From: Cryptomeria japonica
Taxonomy: Eukaryota > Streptophyta > Pinopsida > Cupressales > Cupressaceae
Reading direction: 5' to 3'
Assembly: GCF_030272615.1 (NCBI RefSeq)
Contig: NC_081407.1
Location: 436,760,230-436,824,229 of the forward strand
DNA length: 64,000 bases
The notes under the pieces were generated by a model. That model was not told the DNA's origin, did no database searches, and saw only the letters and a list, made by a program, of their open reading frames with translations. This document shows, in pieces, positions 34,151 through 44,115 of this stretch (position 1 is the first letter of the stretch; each line of letters opens with the position of its first letter). The translations under genes and the position numbers were made by a program.

Positions 34151-36150
34151 TAAAGCCTTATATTGTCATTGTTGGGGTGATAATATGAAGCATGATTACT
34201 CTTCAACAAGTTTCCACTAACAAGAATGTAGTTAAAATTGGCATGGAACCCAACAACAAATATCATAAAAGGGGTAACCATCAACCCCTACAACAAAAAA
34301 TGTAAGTATTTGCTCTAGTTTCAAAATCATGGATAAAAGGGGGTACAAAAAATGGGAGGATAGAAATACTATCCCAATGACACCAACCTTTAGCATGATG
34401 CCAATATTTTATAGTGTATCTACCACTTGGTTGTCTCCATGAAAAATGCACATTTAGCATCAAAATGAGAGAAAGTTTTGAAAATCCCTTAGATATCATT
34501 GGTAAAGTTCCAAATATTTCATCTTGGTCTAGAACATCTATTTATAACATTAATGATGAGTTTAGAGTCCCCTTTAGCTAAAATATAGAAAATCTCATTG
34601 ACTGAGCTAATTAACCTCCTTGATGGCTACAACTACTTCTACTTCATTGTTGGATTTGATACCAAGTACTAAAATATGCATAAATATGCAACCATAAGGT
34701 CACATGTATTTGATCTAATGGTTCCACTAAAACCAACCATCCTAGTTCCTTTTATAAGCACCATCAAATTTTACTTTAACCCAACCCATGGGTAGAGGGT
34801 ATTGATGTGTACATTTTTTGAGGTTCATCTTGTGAGTGTCAGTGTTATTAATATTCTTACTAATGTCATTATTCTAACAATTATAATCTCACGGGTTAGG
34901 GGGAAAATAAAATTTCTCAATAATAGCATGATTCGCATTCTCCACCAAAGTTCTAACAATAAAATGAAACACCTCATTCATAGTTTGAGTTAAGTATTTG
35001 AATATTTGTTTATTTATTTCCTTCTAGATTCTCCATACAAGGTGAGGGGGTGCCTAGGACCACACTTCTTTCATAACCAAATGATAGAAAGGAAAATATC
35101 AACTATTCATACAATCCCAACCATAGAACAATGTATAACCCAATAAATTGTGAAATTTTGATTTTTTTCCCAAGAAAGTCTAGAGTAATCATGATGAAAG
35201 AGGAGTTATTCAATAGTTTCTTCCTTCGTAAGGCTCAAGACACATTTGTGGGGTAACTGGAACCCTCTTTTCCATAAGTTATCGTAGGTGAGAATTTTAT
35301 TATGTACAACAATCCACCAAAAGAAATTTATCTTAGGTAACCGTCTATTGTTCTGAATCCTCTTCTCGAAGTTAACATTAGTGGCAGGGTTCAATAATAG
35401 TGAATAAGTACTAGAAAAAATCTCCTTAGAATTTAAATTTTGTAGGGGTCCATCTTCACTTTGAAAGATAGGAAGCTTGAAGAGTGTCAAACAACGCTAC
35501 AAATTGGAGGTAGTAACAACCATTCTTTCATCAACATTTAGGTAGTACAAAATGGTTTTATAAAAATGTTACCATGTCTCTCCATATAATCACTCACAAA
35601 GGTACCAAAAACATTGGTAAGGGGAGCCTATTTTCAAAATAAGTGGTGGGAGTTTATTGAGGACTTATCTAGCTAACAATATTTCAAAAACGAACTCAAA
35701 GACCATTTCCATTCCCCAATGGATAACCTTTTGAAGGAGAATTCTATCCTATATAACATTGTTCCAAATAAAAATCCTTTGGGGGATGTCATCAACAATT
35801 AGGAAGAGGTTTACATCCCTCCCACATAGATATTTATCTTTAATGATGTCAACCCAGTCATTACTCTCCATTAGCAACCCCATCTAATCCTAGCTAGTAA
35901 GGCCTATTCAGTAAGATGAATCTTCCTAAGACCCAACTTGCCATCACCTTTGGGCATGTATACCTTGTCCCAATTAACAAGAACAAACTGTATATTTCTC
36001 TCTTCAAAATTAGACTAGAGAAATCTTTTCTAGATCCATTCAAGTTTCTTAGTAGTATATTTAAGAGTTTTAAACAAATAAAGGAATTAGATGGGCATGC
36101 CCAAAAGGAAATCTTTAAGAAGTTATAATTTCTTAGCATGACTTAGTAAA
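34150..36150 (-). pseudogene. LINE remnant (RT C-terminus, zinc-binding, RNase H), reverse strand
   Basis: Minus-strand frames from 36139 downward give short, stop-broken pieces of a plant L1-type reverse transcriptase C-terminal region. The zinc-binding domain at 35490-35206 has KINFFWWIVVHNKILTYDNL, WKRGFQLPHKC and EETIE, where a second Cys and His are expected. Near 34750 a WVGLK...GTRMVGFSGTIRSN stretch resembles the start of the plant LINE RNase H domain. It is more decayed than the forward LINE at 37139 and its ends were not found. The zinc-binding segments of the two LINEs are clearly related. Confidence 0.7.
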
Positions 36151-37118
36151 TTTTCTTTCCAACCCACCAATTTGTGTACACACTCTCTAAACTCATTCCA
36201 ATTTAAATGTTGAATTCCCTTGACTTAAAGAGGTAGCCCCAAGTAAAAAATTGATAATTGAGCAAAAAAACAATTCAACATCAAAGTAATTTTCTATTGT
36301 AAATATTTAAGTATTGAAGAGATACAAGCTACTTGTCTCCTTCTATTAACTGTTGAACTCTATACTTTTTGTCTAGACTCGCTATAAACCCTTCCTTGCA
36401 TATAGACAAAAAGAGAAAATTAGCTCCCTTCCATATTAACTTAGCTCTGTTCACTATAGAGCATATATGTTCCACTTGAAATAATAAGTTTTGGCATTGT
36501 TAGCTACTTAAGTTTGGATTAGACTAAATGCTTATCAACTTGATGACCATAAATGTGCCTAATAAAATGAGAATGATAGAGATGGCAGCTTAGAGGTTAG
36601 TTTGAGTGAGTAAATGGTATTAAGTCAAAGTACCTTCAATTAATCAGTAAATATTTGTATTTCCTATGGAATATTAAATTTGCACAGACATTGAAGAGAA
36701 AGTTCATGGAAGATAGGTTATGAGTGATTTTTTAGGACATGATAGCATGGTTTGAACAAGTTGATAGTTGATTGTCACATCCTATTTTGATTAGATCAAA
36801 TTGTTGACATTAAATATTTAAAATTTTAGATGTGTTGATTTAAAAGAATTAATTTTGAACAATCAAAATTATTATGATAAGTATAATTTTGATTTGATTT
36901 TATAGGTAATCATGTAAATTAATGTTTTAATCTTGTTTTCATGAATGCGACACGATACAAAAAAAATAGAACATCATTGAAGAGAAAGTTTTTTAACATC
37001 TTAAAAGTGAATAGTTATGATGGGATGCACACAATCGTTTAGAAATTATTAAATGTCTTCTAATTATCTAGATAGTTGTATATACATTTCTTATTTTAAA
37101 TGCTCGCAAGAAAAGAAG
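36150..37118. other. Unassigned interval before the forward LINE
   Basis: AT-rich, with only shadow frames. Its last bases, together with the sequence resuming at 40573, would have formed continuous DNA before the LINE inserted. Confidence 0.4.
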
Positions 37119-37138
37119 AAAACTTAGACTCTATGCTA
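37119..37138. repeat. LINE target-site duplication (left)
   Basis: A 20-nt string (four A, then CTTAGACTCTATGCTA) is repeated perfectly at 40553-40572. The four A of the right copy may belong to the LINE poly(A) tail, leaving a 16-bp duplication. That is a usual length for target-primed reverse transcription. Confidence 0.9.
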
Positions 37139-37740
37139 GAAGATATCCCAATTGGATCCAATATCCAGAAAAATATGTCTAGAACAAGAGATCTAATTGC
37201 CAAAGGTGTGAAATGGAAGGTGGGGAAAGGGAACCCTTATCAAATTCTAGGAAGACTCCTGGTTGCTCAAGTCCCCTTTGAGTGAAAGTCTTGAGTGGAG
37301 TAGATTTTAGAACCAGTGCAAGGAAAAATATGGCTCTATGGTGGGTGACTACTAGAAAGATGGGCAATGGAAGGATTTATCTCAAGTTGATCCTTCCTTA
37401 GGAAGTCTGAACAAAATAATGAACTCCATGGTGGTGGTGGAAGATGAAGATAAATTAATCTGGAAACTCACAGCAAATGGTAAATTTACTATGGCCTCTC
37501 TTTATTATCAATAGTTTCTAAAATGGAGAGTCCTTGTTGGGCTAAGGCTTGGGTGAAAGGCCTAACCCCTAAAATTAATATTTTCTTCTGGACAACCCTT
37601 CAAGATAAAATTCTAACTATTGATAACCTTAGAAAAAGAGGTATGTGTATGCCTAGTGTTTGTTTTATTTGTATGCAAAATGAGGAGACCATCAACCACC
37701 TGCTCTTTCATTGTCCCTTCTTTGCTACTGTTTAGGGAAG
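37139..37740 (+). pseudogene. LINE reverse transcriptase tail and zinc-binding domain
   Basis: The first frame (to 37285) carries the DLIAKGVKWKVGKGNPYQIL segment found between the polymerase and the zinc-binding domain of plant LINEs. After frame breaks, 37523-37735 gives KINIFFWTTLQDKILTIDN, RKRGMCMPSVCFIC and EETINHLLFHCPF, a zf-RVT-type Cys/His domain with CxxC and HxxxxHC groups complete. Its strand and order agree with the RNase H that follows. Confidence 0.85.
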
Positions 37741-38029
37741 ATGTCTGGATCACTTCAATATCAGTTGGAGTTTCTTGGAATCAGTTCAAGAGGTTTTTAA
37801 TTCTTGGTAGCACCCATCAAGGAATAAGTCTATTATTTTGTTGTGGAAATTGGCTTTACCCCGTATGTGCTGGGGTATATGAAAAGAGAGAAACGAAAGA
37901 GTGTTCAGAGAGAAGGTGTCTAAGGCTCAAATTGTGTTTGAGAAAATAAAAAGAAACATATTGGAAAATATTAATATCATAGGTGGTATTGCTAATCCTC
38001 AAGACAAGGATGATCAAATAATCTTCAAG

Positions 38030-38530
38030 AAGTGGAGATTAAAAGGACATGATCACTTTCAGACTAATCCTAGTTTTGTGGGATGTGGTGTGGTCCTAAG
38101 GGACGAACAGGGAAAATGCAAAATTATTAAATGCATACCTATAGGAAATTAGACTAATCATGTTGTTGAGGCTATGGCAGCTTATCATGGGATGGTCCTA
38201 GCAAAGGAAGCCAACTACACTAGAGTCTGGTGTGAAGGAGACTCATTGAATATAATAAACTGTTTGAACAAGGAGTTCCTGCCATCTTGGTCAATAAACA
38301 ATGCTATTAAAGCAATGAAGAAAATAAGTGATACATTTGAAATGTGTGTTTTCACACACGTGTACAGGGAAGCAAATTCGTGTGCTGACTGGGCCACCAA
38401 CCTGGCCTATCAAACGGAGGAAATAATTGCTATTAATGGTGAGAGTGAACTTGCATGTGAAGCGAAATCCTTGCTCGATCTGGACCATATCCAGACGAGG
38501 CAACATGGCACCATCAACCATAATTTCTAA
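38030..38530 (+). pseudogene. LINE RNase H domain
   Basis: The frame reads FVGCGVVLRDEQGKCKI, then a stop at about 38150, then VVEAMAAYHGMVLAKEA, RVWCEGDSLNIINCL and THVYREANSCADWATN. This is the RVT_3-type plant LINE RNase H with acidic residues in the E-A, EGDS and CADW positions. The ORF stops with TAA at 38528-38530, directly followed by an in-frame ATG of the next ORF. A single in-frame stop in the first third suggests moderate age. Confidence 0.85.
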
Positions 38531-39778
38531 ATGCTTCTTCCACTTATTTCGATGCAGGTTTACAATGACGGTGATGAGCATTTATATAAGTATCTTTTCA
38601 TAATTGCTTGGCATGAATTCAGGGTTGTTTTTCAAGGCAACTACAGAAACCAGAGAAGAAGAATCAGAGCCGAGAGAAGGACATTCAGTAATTGCAAAGG
38701 AAAAATGGGAGGGAACAAAAAAAGGTTTGAACCTACCTCTTGTTCAGAATGGAGGAAGAATAGAGAGGTTTGGGAAATTCTTCAGGAGGGGGGTCTAAGT
38801 GTGTTTATGGAGAGGTTTAGTGGGAAAGATCCAACAGTCACTAAACACTTTATCAAGAATTGGAAGAATGGCAAAGTTTTGGTGGGGACCCAGATAATGA
38901 CTATGGATGAGGAGATTATTGTTGAAGCCACGGGGATGATGACAGAGGGCATGGAATTCTATAGAGATCGTAGCATCTCTGATAAGGCAGGGGACAAATT
39001 TCCTGTCATGGAAGGTGAGAAGAAGAAAATGGTGAAGGTAGACAACTCTTATCACTCCCCAAAATGTATATGCAGGCCATGGAGGTTTGTTTTGTTTGCT
39101 ACAATTACCTATATAACGTTGGATGGTAGGTTTACGAGAGCTTATGGGAACCACTTTGTATTGCTCAACCATTTTCGCCACGGGGAAAAGATAAGCCTGC
39201 CATATTATCTTGCATGTTCCATGGACCATACTATCAAAGAGATACAGAAAGATCCCAAGGGCGACCATGCTCTTCATCAGGGTCTTATGGCTCTTGTGTA
39301 TAAAGTGTTGAAAGGGAAATGCATTGAAAAACCTATTAAAGGTAAAAATGTAAGGGATGAGGACACGGAGAGTGAGGTTAGTGGTTTTAACTTTGACTCG
39401 AAGACTAAAGGCGAGTCGGAGGAGCTAAGTAAAAAGGGGAGGAACAAGGGAAAGAGGAAGAGGATAGTGGTGGATTCAGATATTTTAGAGTCTGAGGTCG
39501 AGTCCTTCGAAGTCAAATTCATCAAAAACAAGAAAGGGAAAGGAACCAGAAAGCAAACCCAGAGGAAGAAGAACATCTGCAGAGGAGGTAACAAAGATAT
39601 TAATCAAATTTTGATTGATTATGATGAGGAGGCAGAGGAGTATAAAAATGATAATGGGCAGGATAAGGAGGGGGATGACATCCCGGTTGTGGGCAACAAT
39701 GAGGATTTGAATACTCAAGGTCTGCAGAAAGAGGATAAAGAGGACAAAAGGGGCAAATCTAGTGATTGTGTCGGATAA
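38531..39778 (+). CDS. 415-codon ORF of unknown function inside LINE
   Basis: The ORF is in the same frame as the RNase H and follows its stop without a gap. The natural start may instead be the Met of MGGNKKRFEP at about 38707. Residues about 75-255 form a globular-looking region with landmarks LSVFMERFSGKDPTVTKHFI, TMDEEIIVEATGM, RPWRFVLFATITYITLDGRF, HFVLLNHFRHGEKISLPYYL and HALHQGLMALVYKVL. Residues about 270-415 are highly charged, with basic clusters (KKGRNKGKRKR, KNKKGKGTRKQTQRKK) that look like nuclear localisation signals, and acidic stretches. The pattern is reminiscent of transposon-associated plant domains that lack a known activity, but I cannot assign a family. It is far longer than chance for this AT-rich DNA. 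Confidence 0.6.
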   Translation: MLLPLISMQVYNDGDEHLYKYLFIIAWHEFRVVFQGNYRNQRRRIRAERRTFSNCKGKMGGNKKRFEPTSCSEWRKNREVWEILQEGGLSVFMERFSGKDPTVTKHFIKNWKNGKVLVGTQIMTMDEEIIVEATGMMTEGMEFYRDRSISDKAGDKFPVMEGEKKKMVKVDNSYHSPKCICRPWRFVLFATITYITLDGRFTRAYGNHFVLLNHFRHGEKISLPYYLACSMDHTIKEIQKDPKGDHALHQGLMALVYKVLKGKCIEKPIKGKNVRDEDTESEVSGFNFDSKTKGESEELSKKGRNKGKRKRIVVDSDILESEVESFEVKFIKNKKGKGTRKQTQRKKNICRGGNKDINQILIDYDEEAEEYKNDNGQDKEGDDIPVVGNNEDLNTQGLQKEDKEDKRGKSSDCVG

Positions 39779-39817
39779 AATGAGGGTATTAAGGGTTTTT
39801 GTGATACCGTCAGCACA

Positions 39818-40255
39818 ATGGTGAAAGACATAGGCAACCTAAAGAAGGATATGAATGTTGTCAAAAGAGCCACGATAGGCAACAAACCTCTGTCTGAAAA
39901 TGTCAAAAAATTGGCGGTGGCAATTAATAATGTTGAAGCCATTGAAAGCATGGTGAGTAAAATTATTGCAACTGAAAAAAAGGTTAAGGAGATGGAAGAA
40001 AATAAGGAGGTGAAAGGGATGGAAATTGCTATGAACAATCTGAGCAGTAGAGTTGACAGGATGGAACTCACAGTAAAGAAGATAGTTGAACAAAACTTCC
40101 AAATCCTCAAAGCCTCGGTGGACAACATGAACATTTTGATTAACAGGTTTGATAACATCAAAGATAAAGAGGGCGACAAGGATCAACTGGACAAAAAAGG
40201 TCACGAGAAGAGGACTAGAGCCAATACTAAGAATAAGGGCGACATCAAGGGTTGA
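39818..40255 (+). CDS. Coiled-coil ORF following the 415-codon ORF
   Basis: A 145-codon ORF, rich in Lys and Glu with heptad-like spacing (VKKLAVAINNVEAIESMVSK, EKKVKEMEENKEVKGMEI, VDRMELTVKKIVEQNFQILK), probably forms a coiled coil. It lies 40 bp downstream of the previous ORF, in another frame. The intervening bases continue as GIKGFCDTVSTMVKDIGNLK in this frame, so the two may once have been one protein split by a frameshift and stop near 39778. About 300 bp of T-rich 3' untranslated sequence follow to the LINE tail. Confidence 0.55.
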   Translation: MVKDIGNLKKDMNVVKRATIGNKPLSENVKKLAVAINNVEAIESMVSKIIATEKKVKEMEENKEVKGMEIAMNNLSSRVDRMELTVKKIVEQNFQILKASVDNMNILINRFDNIKDKEGDKDQLDKKGHEKRTRANTKNKGDIKG

Positions 40256-40552
40256 GAGCTGGATGATTTAAAGACCTTTGTGAACAACATGAAGCAGATG
40301 GTGATCCACGCTGAAGATATCATGAAAAATATCTAGTTGTCTCAGTCTCAGTCACTGTCTTTGTGTTGTCTTTTTGCTTTTCTTTCGTTGTCTTTTTGTG
40401 GTTCTTTATGTTATGTGTGTTGAGATCCCTTTTTGTTCAGATGGGATCAGTTTTTGTTATTGAAGTAATTAGGGATGGTTATTTCTAGCTCTTTTGCTCT
40501 CCTGATATGTAAAAGGTTCGGGTTCCTTTCAAAAACCTGTTTTTACTTAATC

Positions 40553-40572
40553 AAAACTTAGACTCTATGCTA
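40553..40572. repeat. LINE target-site duplication (right)
   Basis: This matches 37119-37138 exactly over 20 nt. The preceding base (C) differs from the left side (G), and the following bases differ too. Confidence 0.9.
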
Positions 40573-40904
40573 TCAGTAATGCCAAATGATTCATGTCAGT
40601 AGTGCCAGACTCCATACATGATTATTTAAATTCTGAATCAATGACAGTTATGGACACAAATATAAAATCCTGATAGTCTAAATACCACCCTACTAAATCG
40701 AGGAAAATGAATCACCTATCACTTGGAATGGAATCATATGCAATGGCTCTCCTTTCATTTCATACTGTTTATATTGAGAATAGATTTTTGATTACAAGGT
40801 TCCCACTATTAATCTTTCTACAATTATATTTTATCTGTGTGTTTTGCATGCAATTATCTTGAGAGTTTGGATTGAATTGAAATGCTTTTTTGTGTGTGGG
40901 TTTG

Positions 40905-41266
40905 GAATGCAGTGGCTCAAGAAATGGCGAAATAAAGCATTAGGTAAGGTCAAAGAAGGTGAATAATTTGATGATTTCATAATCAATCTTAGTCCAAATT
41001 ACTTGGGGAAAAATTTAGTTTGATTCTTGTCGTTGGTATGCAGAATTGATGTAGTTGGCATTTATCCCAGTGCTTTTACTGTTGGGAAGAAGCCAATTTT
41101 AGAAATTTGTATTGGAGATTCCTTGCTTCCCTGTTCAAAGGAGGAGGCCTTAACAAACACTATTTATTTTACCATATTTCAAAAAAATTTATTACCTGGG
41201 CACTATTGTAAGCTCCTTTTCTTAGCTTTAGAAATAGCATTAAGGCATACCTTGGCCAGAGATGAG
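40905..41266 (+). pseudogene. Possible exon remnants of an unidentified gene
   Basis: Two exon-like pieces are visible. A short one near 40914-40945 is preceded by TGGAATGCAG and followed by GTAAGG. A longer one starts at 41044 after TTGGTATGCAG and is open to 41266. The longer one reads IDVVGIYPSAFTVGKKPIL, CIGDSLLPCSKEEAL and LLFLALEIALRHTLARDE. It is interrupted by the copia element, and the frame goes on after it at 44116 for about 11 codons to a GTAAGT donor-like site. No family is recognised. The short piece has a stop in the frame needed to join the longer one, so this is probably a relic. Confidence 0.3.
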
Positions 41267-41621
41267 TGTTGGTACCTGTGAAGCCCAATCACCATAATTG
41301 TTTTCTTTGACAGCAACCGCTACCTCTTAATCTTTAGTCTTCTTGATGAGACCTCATCTTCCTTCATGGGTCATGTTCTTTATGCTCTTTTCTTTGGAGA
41401 TTGCGTGTAGAAAAGATATATTTGTGATGCACAAACTGATGAAGATTAATAAGTGGAACAGATTTAATACAAAATCCCTTGCTTTGAGAGTGGAAGTAGT
41501 CTATTGGTGAACCGCTATAAAAATTTATGTGTTCTTTTTGTTTGTGTTTTTGTTGTCTTTCAAACTGTTAATTAATTTTTTCTATCTTTCTTCCATTTAT
41601 TCTGCTATAATTCAACCAACA
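41267..41621 (+). repeat. Copia-2 5' LTR
   Basis: This 355-bp copy is the partner of 43749-44110. Shared runs include GTGAAGCCCAATCACCATAA, TCTTAATCTTTAGTCTTCTT, GTAGAAAAGATATATTTGTG and CTATTGGTGAACC. Confidence 0.93.
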
Positions 41622-41623
41622 AT

Positions 41624-41635
41624 TGGTATCAGAGC
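41624..41635 (+). other. Copia-2 primer-binding site
   Basis: TGGTATCAGAGC is a perfect match to the initiator tRNA-Met-complementary consensus and lies two bases after the LTR. Confidence 0.92.
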
Positions 41636-41658
41636 TTGGTGAAGAGGTTTGGTGTTGA

Positions 41659-42089
41659 AATGGTTCTCTAGAAATCGGTGAAGAATTTTCAAAGCATGGA
41701 TGATGCAAATAAATGGAAGATAGAGAAGTTCATAGGGCAGAACTTCAAATTGTGGAAGGTACACTTGTTCGCATTGGTAGGGAAAACCAAAGGATAAGGT
41801 TCAATGTCAGAGGAAAAGTGGGAGAAATTGGATAGGAAAGCAAGGGCCACTATTTTTCTTCATATGTCAAGCAATGTTCTTTTCAACGTTTCCGCTCAAA
41901 GGACTTCAAAAGAGCTATGGGATAAGCTCTTAGACATGTACGCAATGACGTCAACATCAAACAAGGTTTTTATCATGAAGAAGTTATACAATTTAAAAAT
42001 GAGAGAAAGTGGGATCATGTTGAATCACCTAAGAAATTCTTTTATTATGTTCTTTACCGAACAATTGGGAAGAAGTTATGATGGCAGTT
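41659..42089 (+). pseudogene. Copia-2 gag fragment
   Basis: From the ATG at 41659, after an early stop, the frame reads KFIGQNFKLWKVHLFALVG, then EKWEKLDRKARATIFLHMS and RTSKELWDKLLDMYAMTST, NKVFIMKKLYNLKM. This is the capsid region of plant copia elements. It ends at a stop at about 42089, where the sequence jumps to the integrase/polymerase linker. The zinc knuckle, protease and integrase coding have been lost. Confidence 0.85.
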
Positions 42090-42109
42090 AGCGCTTCAGT
42101 GGCTACCAA

Positions 42110-42780
42110 AAGAAAACTAAATTTGATGATTATGAGTTATTTCTCTTCAATCAGTCAAAGCCTACAACTTTTAAACAAGCTTGCAAAGATGAAAATTCAG
42201 TGAAATGGATGGAGGCAATGCAAGATGAAATGGAGTCTTTGAAGATAAATGATACATGGGATTTCATTACCCTTCCGTCAAATTGAAAACCACTCAAGAA
42301 TAAAAGGGTTTATTGACTGAAAGAAGAAGATGGAGGTAGTAAATGCTATAGGGCCAGATTGGTTGTGAAAGGTTTTGATCAGAAAAAGGGGATTGATTTC
42401 AATGAAATTTTCTCACCAGTTGTTAAGATGACAACTATTTGTGTTGTTTTGGGCATGGCAGTTGTATGGGATCTTGAGCTTGAGCAACTTGATGTCAAAT
42501 TAGTGTTTCTTCATGGAGATATTGATGAAGAGTTATATATGGAGCAACCTGAAGGTTTCATTAAACATGGTCAGGAATATCTGTATTGCAAATAGAAGCG
42601 GAGTTTGTATGGGCTCAAGAAAGCCCCAAGGTAGTGGTACCTTAAATTCAATAGCTTCATGACCGTGCAACACTTTATTCATTGTGAATTAGACCCATGC
42701 GATTACTATAAGAAGTTTCCAAATGGTGAGTTTGTTATTGGCACTAGTATGAGGATAGTTCATGAATTGAATCAACTTTG
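42110..42780 (+). pseudogene. Copia-2 reverse transcriptase, first half
   Basis: Landmarks are KDENSVKWMEAMQDEMESL, NDTWDFITLP, RARLVVKGFDQKKGIDFNE, IFSPVVKMTTICVVLGMA, DVKLVFLHGDIDEELYMEQ and KRSLYGLKKAPR, with three or four stops. After DPCDYYKKFPNGEFVIG the text jumps to a segment that in intact relatives follows the catalytic loop. The YVDD motif and its surroundings are therefore deleted near 42740. Confidence 0.88.
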
Positions 42781-43677
42781 GTTCAACGTTTTGTTATGAA
42801 AGATTTAGGGGCAGCAAAGAGGATTCTTGGGATGACAATAATTAGGGATAGACAAAAGAGAGAAACTAGATTATCTCAGGAGAAATATATTGCCAATATT
42901 TTAGATAGGTTCAATATGAAAAATGCCAAGTCTATTAGTAATCTATTGGCCGATCATTTTTGTTTATCCTCGGGTATGTGTCCAAAAACTCAAGATCAAG
43001 AACAAATGAAAGGTGTTATGTATTCATCAGTTGTTGGGAGTCTCATGTATGCCATGGTTTGTACCTGTCTGGATATTGCTCACGCAGTGGGAGTTGTGAG
43101 CAAATTTATGAGTAACCTGGGTAAATCTCACTGGAAGGCAATACAATGGATATTACAGTGCCTAAAAGGTACTTTCAATCATGTTTTATGTTTTGGAGGC
43201 AAGGATACTCAGCTGTGAGGTTATGTTGATTTGGATATGGCTAGAGATTTGGACAAACGAAGTTCTACTGATGATTATATGTTTACTTTTGTAGGGGCTA
43301 CAATCAGCTGGGTTTCAAGGTTGCAATAGGTCATTGCACTTTCTTCTACTAAGGCAGAATACATTGCTCTCACCAAAGGAGCAAAGGAGATGATATGGTT
43401 ACAGTGGTTATTGGGCGAATTGTGGTGTAAGCAATTTGTTTTCACTTTGTTTTGTGATAGCAATAGTGCCATTCACTTGGCCAAGGATTCTTCCTTTCAT
43501 AATAGGACAAAGCATATAGAACTGAGATATCATTTTATTTGACATGTTCTTGATGAAGGTAAGCTACAAGTGGAGAACATTGACATGAAAGTTAATTTTC
43601 CTGATGCGTTAACGAAGATAGTACCAAGAGAGAAGTTCGAATTTTGTAGAGCTTCTATTGACATTGTCAAAATGTGA
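42778..43677 (+). pseudogene. Copia-2 reverse transcriptase end and RNase H
   Basis: From 42778 the frame reads VMKDLGAAKRILGMTIIRDR, KYIANILDRFNMKNAKSIS and SVVGSLMYAMVCTCLDIAHA, then a stop. RNase H follows with GYVDLDMARDLDKRSSTDD, SSTKAEYIALTKGAKEMIWL and FCDSNSAIHLAKDSSFHNR. It ends with PDALTKIVPREKFEF and ASIDIVKM near 43674. Isolated stops (about 43216, 43327 and 43540) disable it. Confidence 0.9.
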
Positions 43678-43748
43678 CAATAGGCCTAAAGTGGGGGATA
43701 TCGATAAGTGGCTCTCTTCCAACATTGATTGGTCTTCAAGTGGGAGGT

Positions 43749-44110
43749 TGTTGGTACATGTGAAGCCCAATCACCATAAACTGTTTTCTTTGACAGTAAT
43801 TGCTGCCTCTTAATCTTTAGTCTTCTTGATGACCCCTTATCTTCCTTTGTGGGTCATGTTCTTTATGCTCTTTTCTTTGGAGACTGAGTGTAGAAAAGAT
43901 ATATTTGTGATGCACAAAGTTGTTGTAGATTGATGTATTGGAACAGATTTAATAAAAGGGAATCCCCTACTTTGAGAGTGCATGTAGCCTATTGGTGAAC
44001 CACTATAATAATTAATGTGTTCTTCTTGTTTGTGTTTTTTTTTTGTCTTTCAATTTGTTAATTAATTTTTGCTATCTTTCTTTCATTTATTTGCTATAAT
44101 TCAATCAACA
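43749..44110 (+). repeat. Copia-2 3' LTR
   Basis: This 362-bp copy is the partner of 41267-41621 and follows GTGGGAGGT. Its small length difference comes mainly from a poly(T) run near 44035. Confidence 0.93.
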
Positions 44111-44115
44111 ATGAG

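Larger units (their letters stand above)
37139..40552 (+). mobile_element. 5'-truncated L1-type LINE with extra ORFs after RNase H
   Basis: A perfect 16-20 bp target duplication (37119-37138 and 40553-40572) defines the ends. The right end finishes ACTTAATC plus AAAA, a LINE-like tail. Coding starts directly at the truncation point with a reverse transcriptase C-terminal segment (NMSRTRDLIAKGVKWKVG). A zinc-binding domain, an RNase H, then a 415-codon ORF and a 145-codon coiled-coil ORF follow. Since one duplication encloses all of these, they moved as one transcript. Plant L1 elements normally end shortly after RNase H, so the long 3' coding part is unusual. Confidence 0.85.
41267..44110 (+). 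mobile_element. Ty1/copia element, internally deleted, 2.8 kb
   Basis: LTRs at 41267-41621 and 43749-44110 start TGTTGGTAC and end CAACA, with a perfect ATGAG duplication at 41262-41266 and 44111-44115. A primer site TGGTATCAGAGC (41624-41635) and a polypurine run GTGGGAGG (43740-43747) are in place. Inside are gag (to about 42089), then directly the reverse transcriptase and RNase H. The protease, integrase and the YVDD part of the polymerase are missing. LTR divergence is clearly visible, so the insertion is old. Confidence 0.93.

Noticed and set aside
39277-40204. Reverse-strand Leu/Ser/Phe-rich frames resembling membrane proteins
   Set aside because: They are the antisense of Lys/Glu-rich coding in the forward ORFs, which produces hydrophobic-looking translations.
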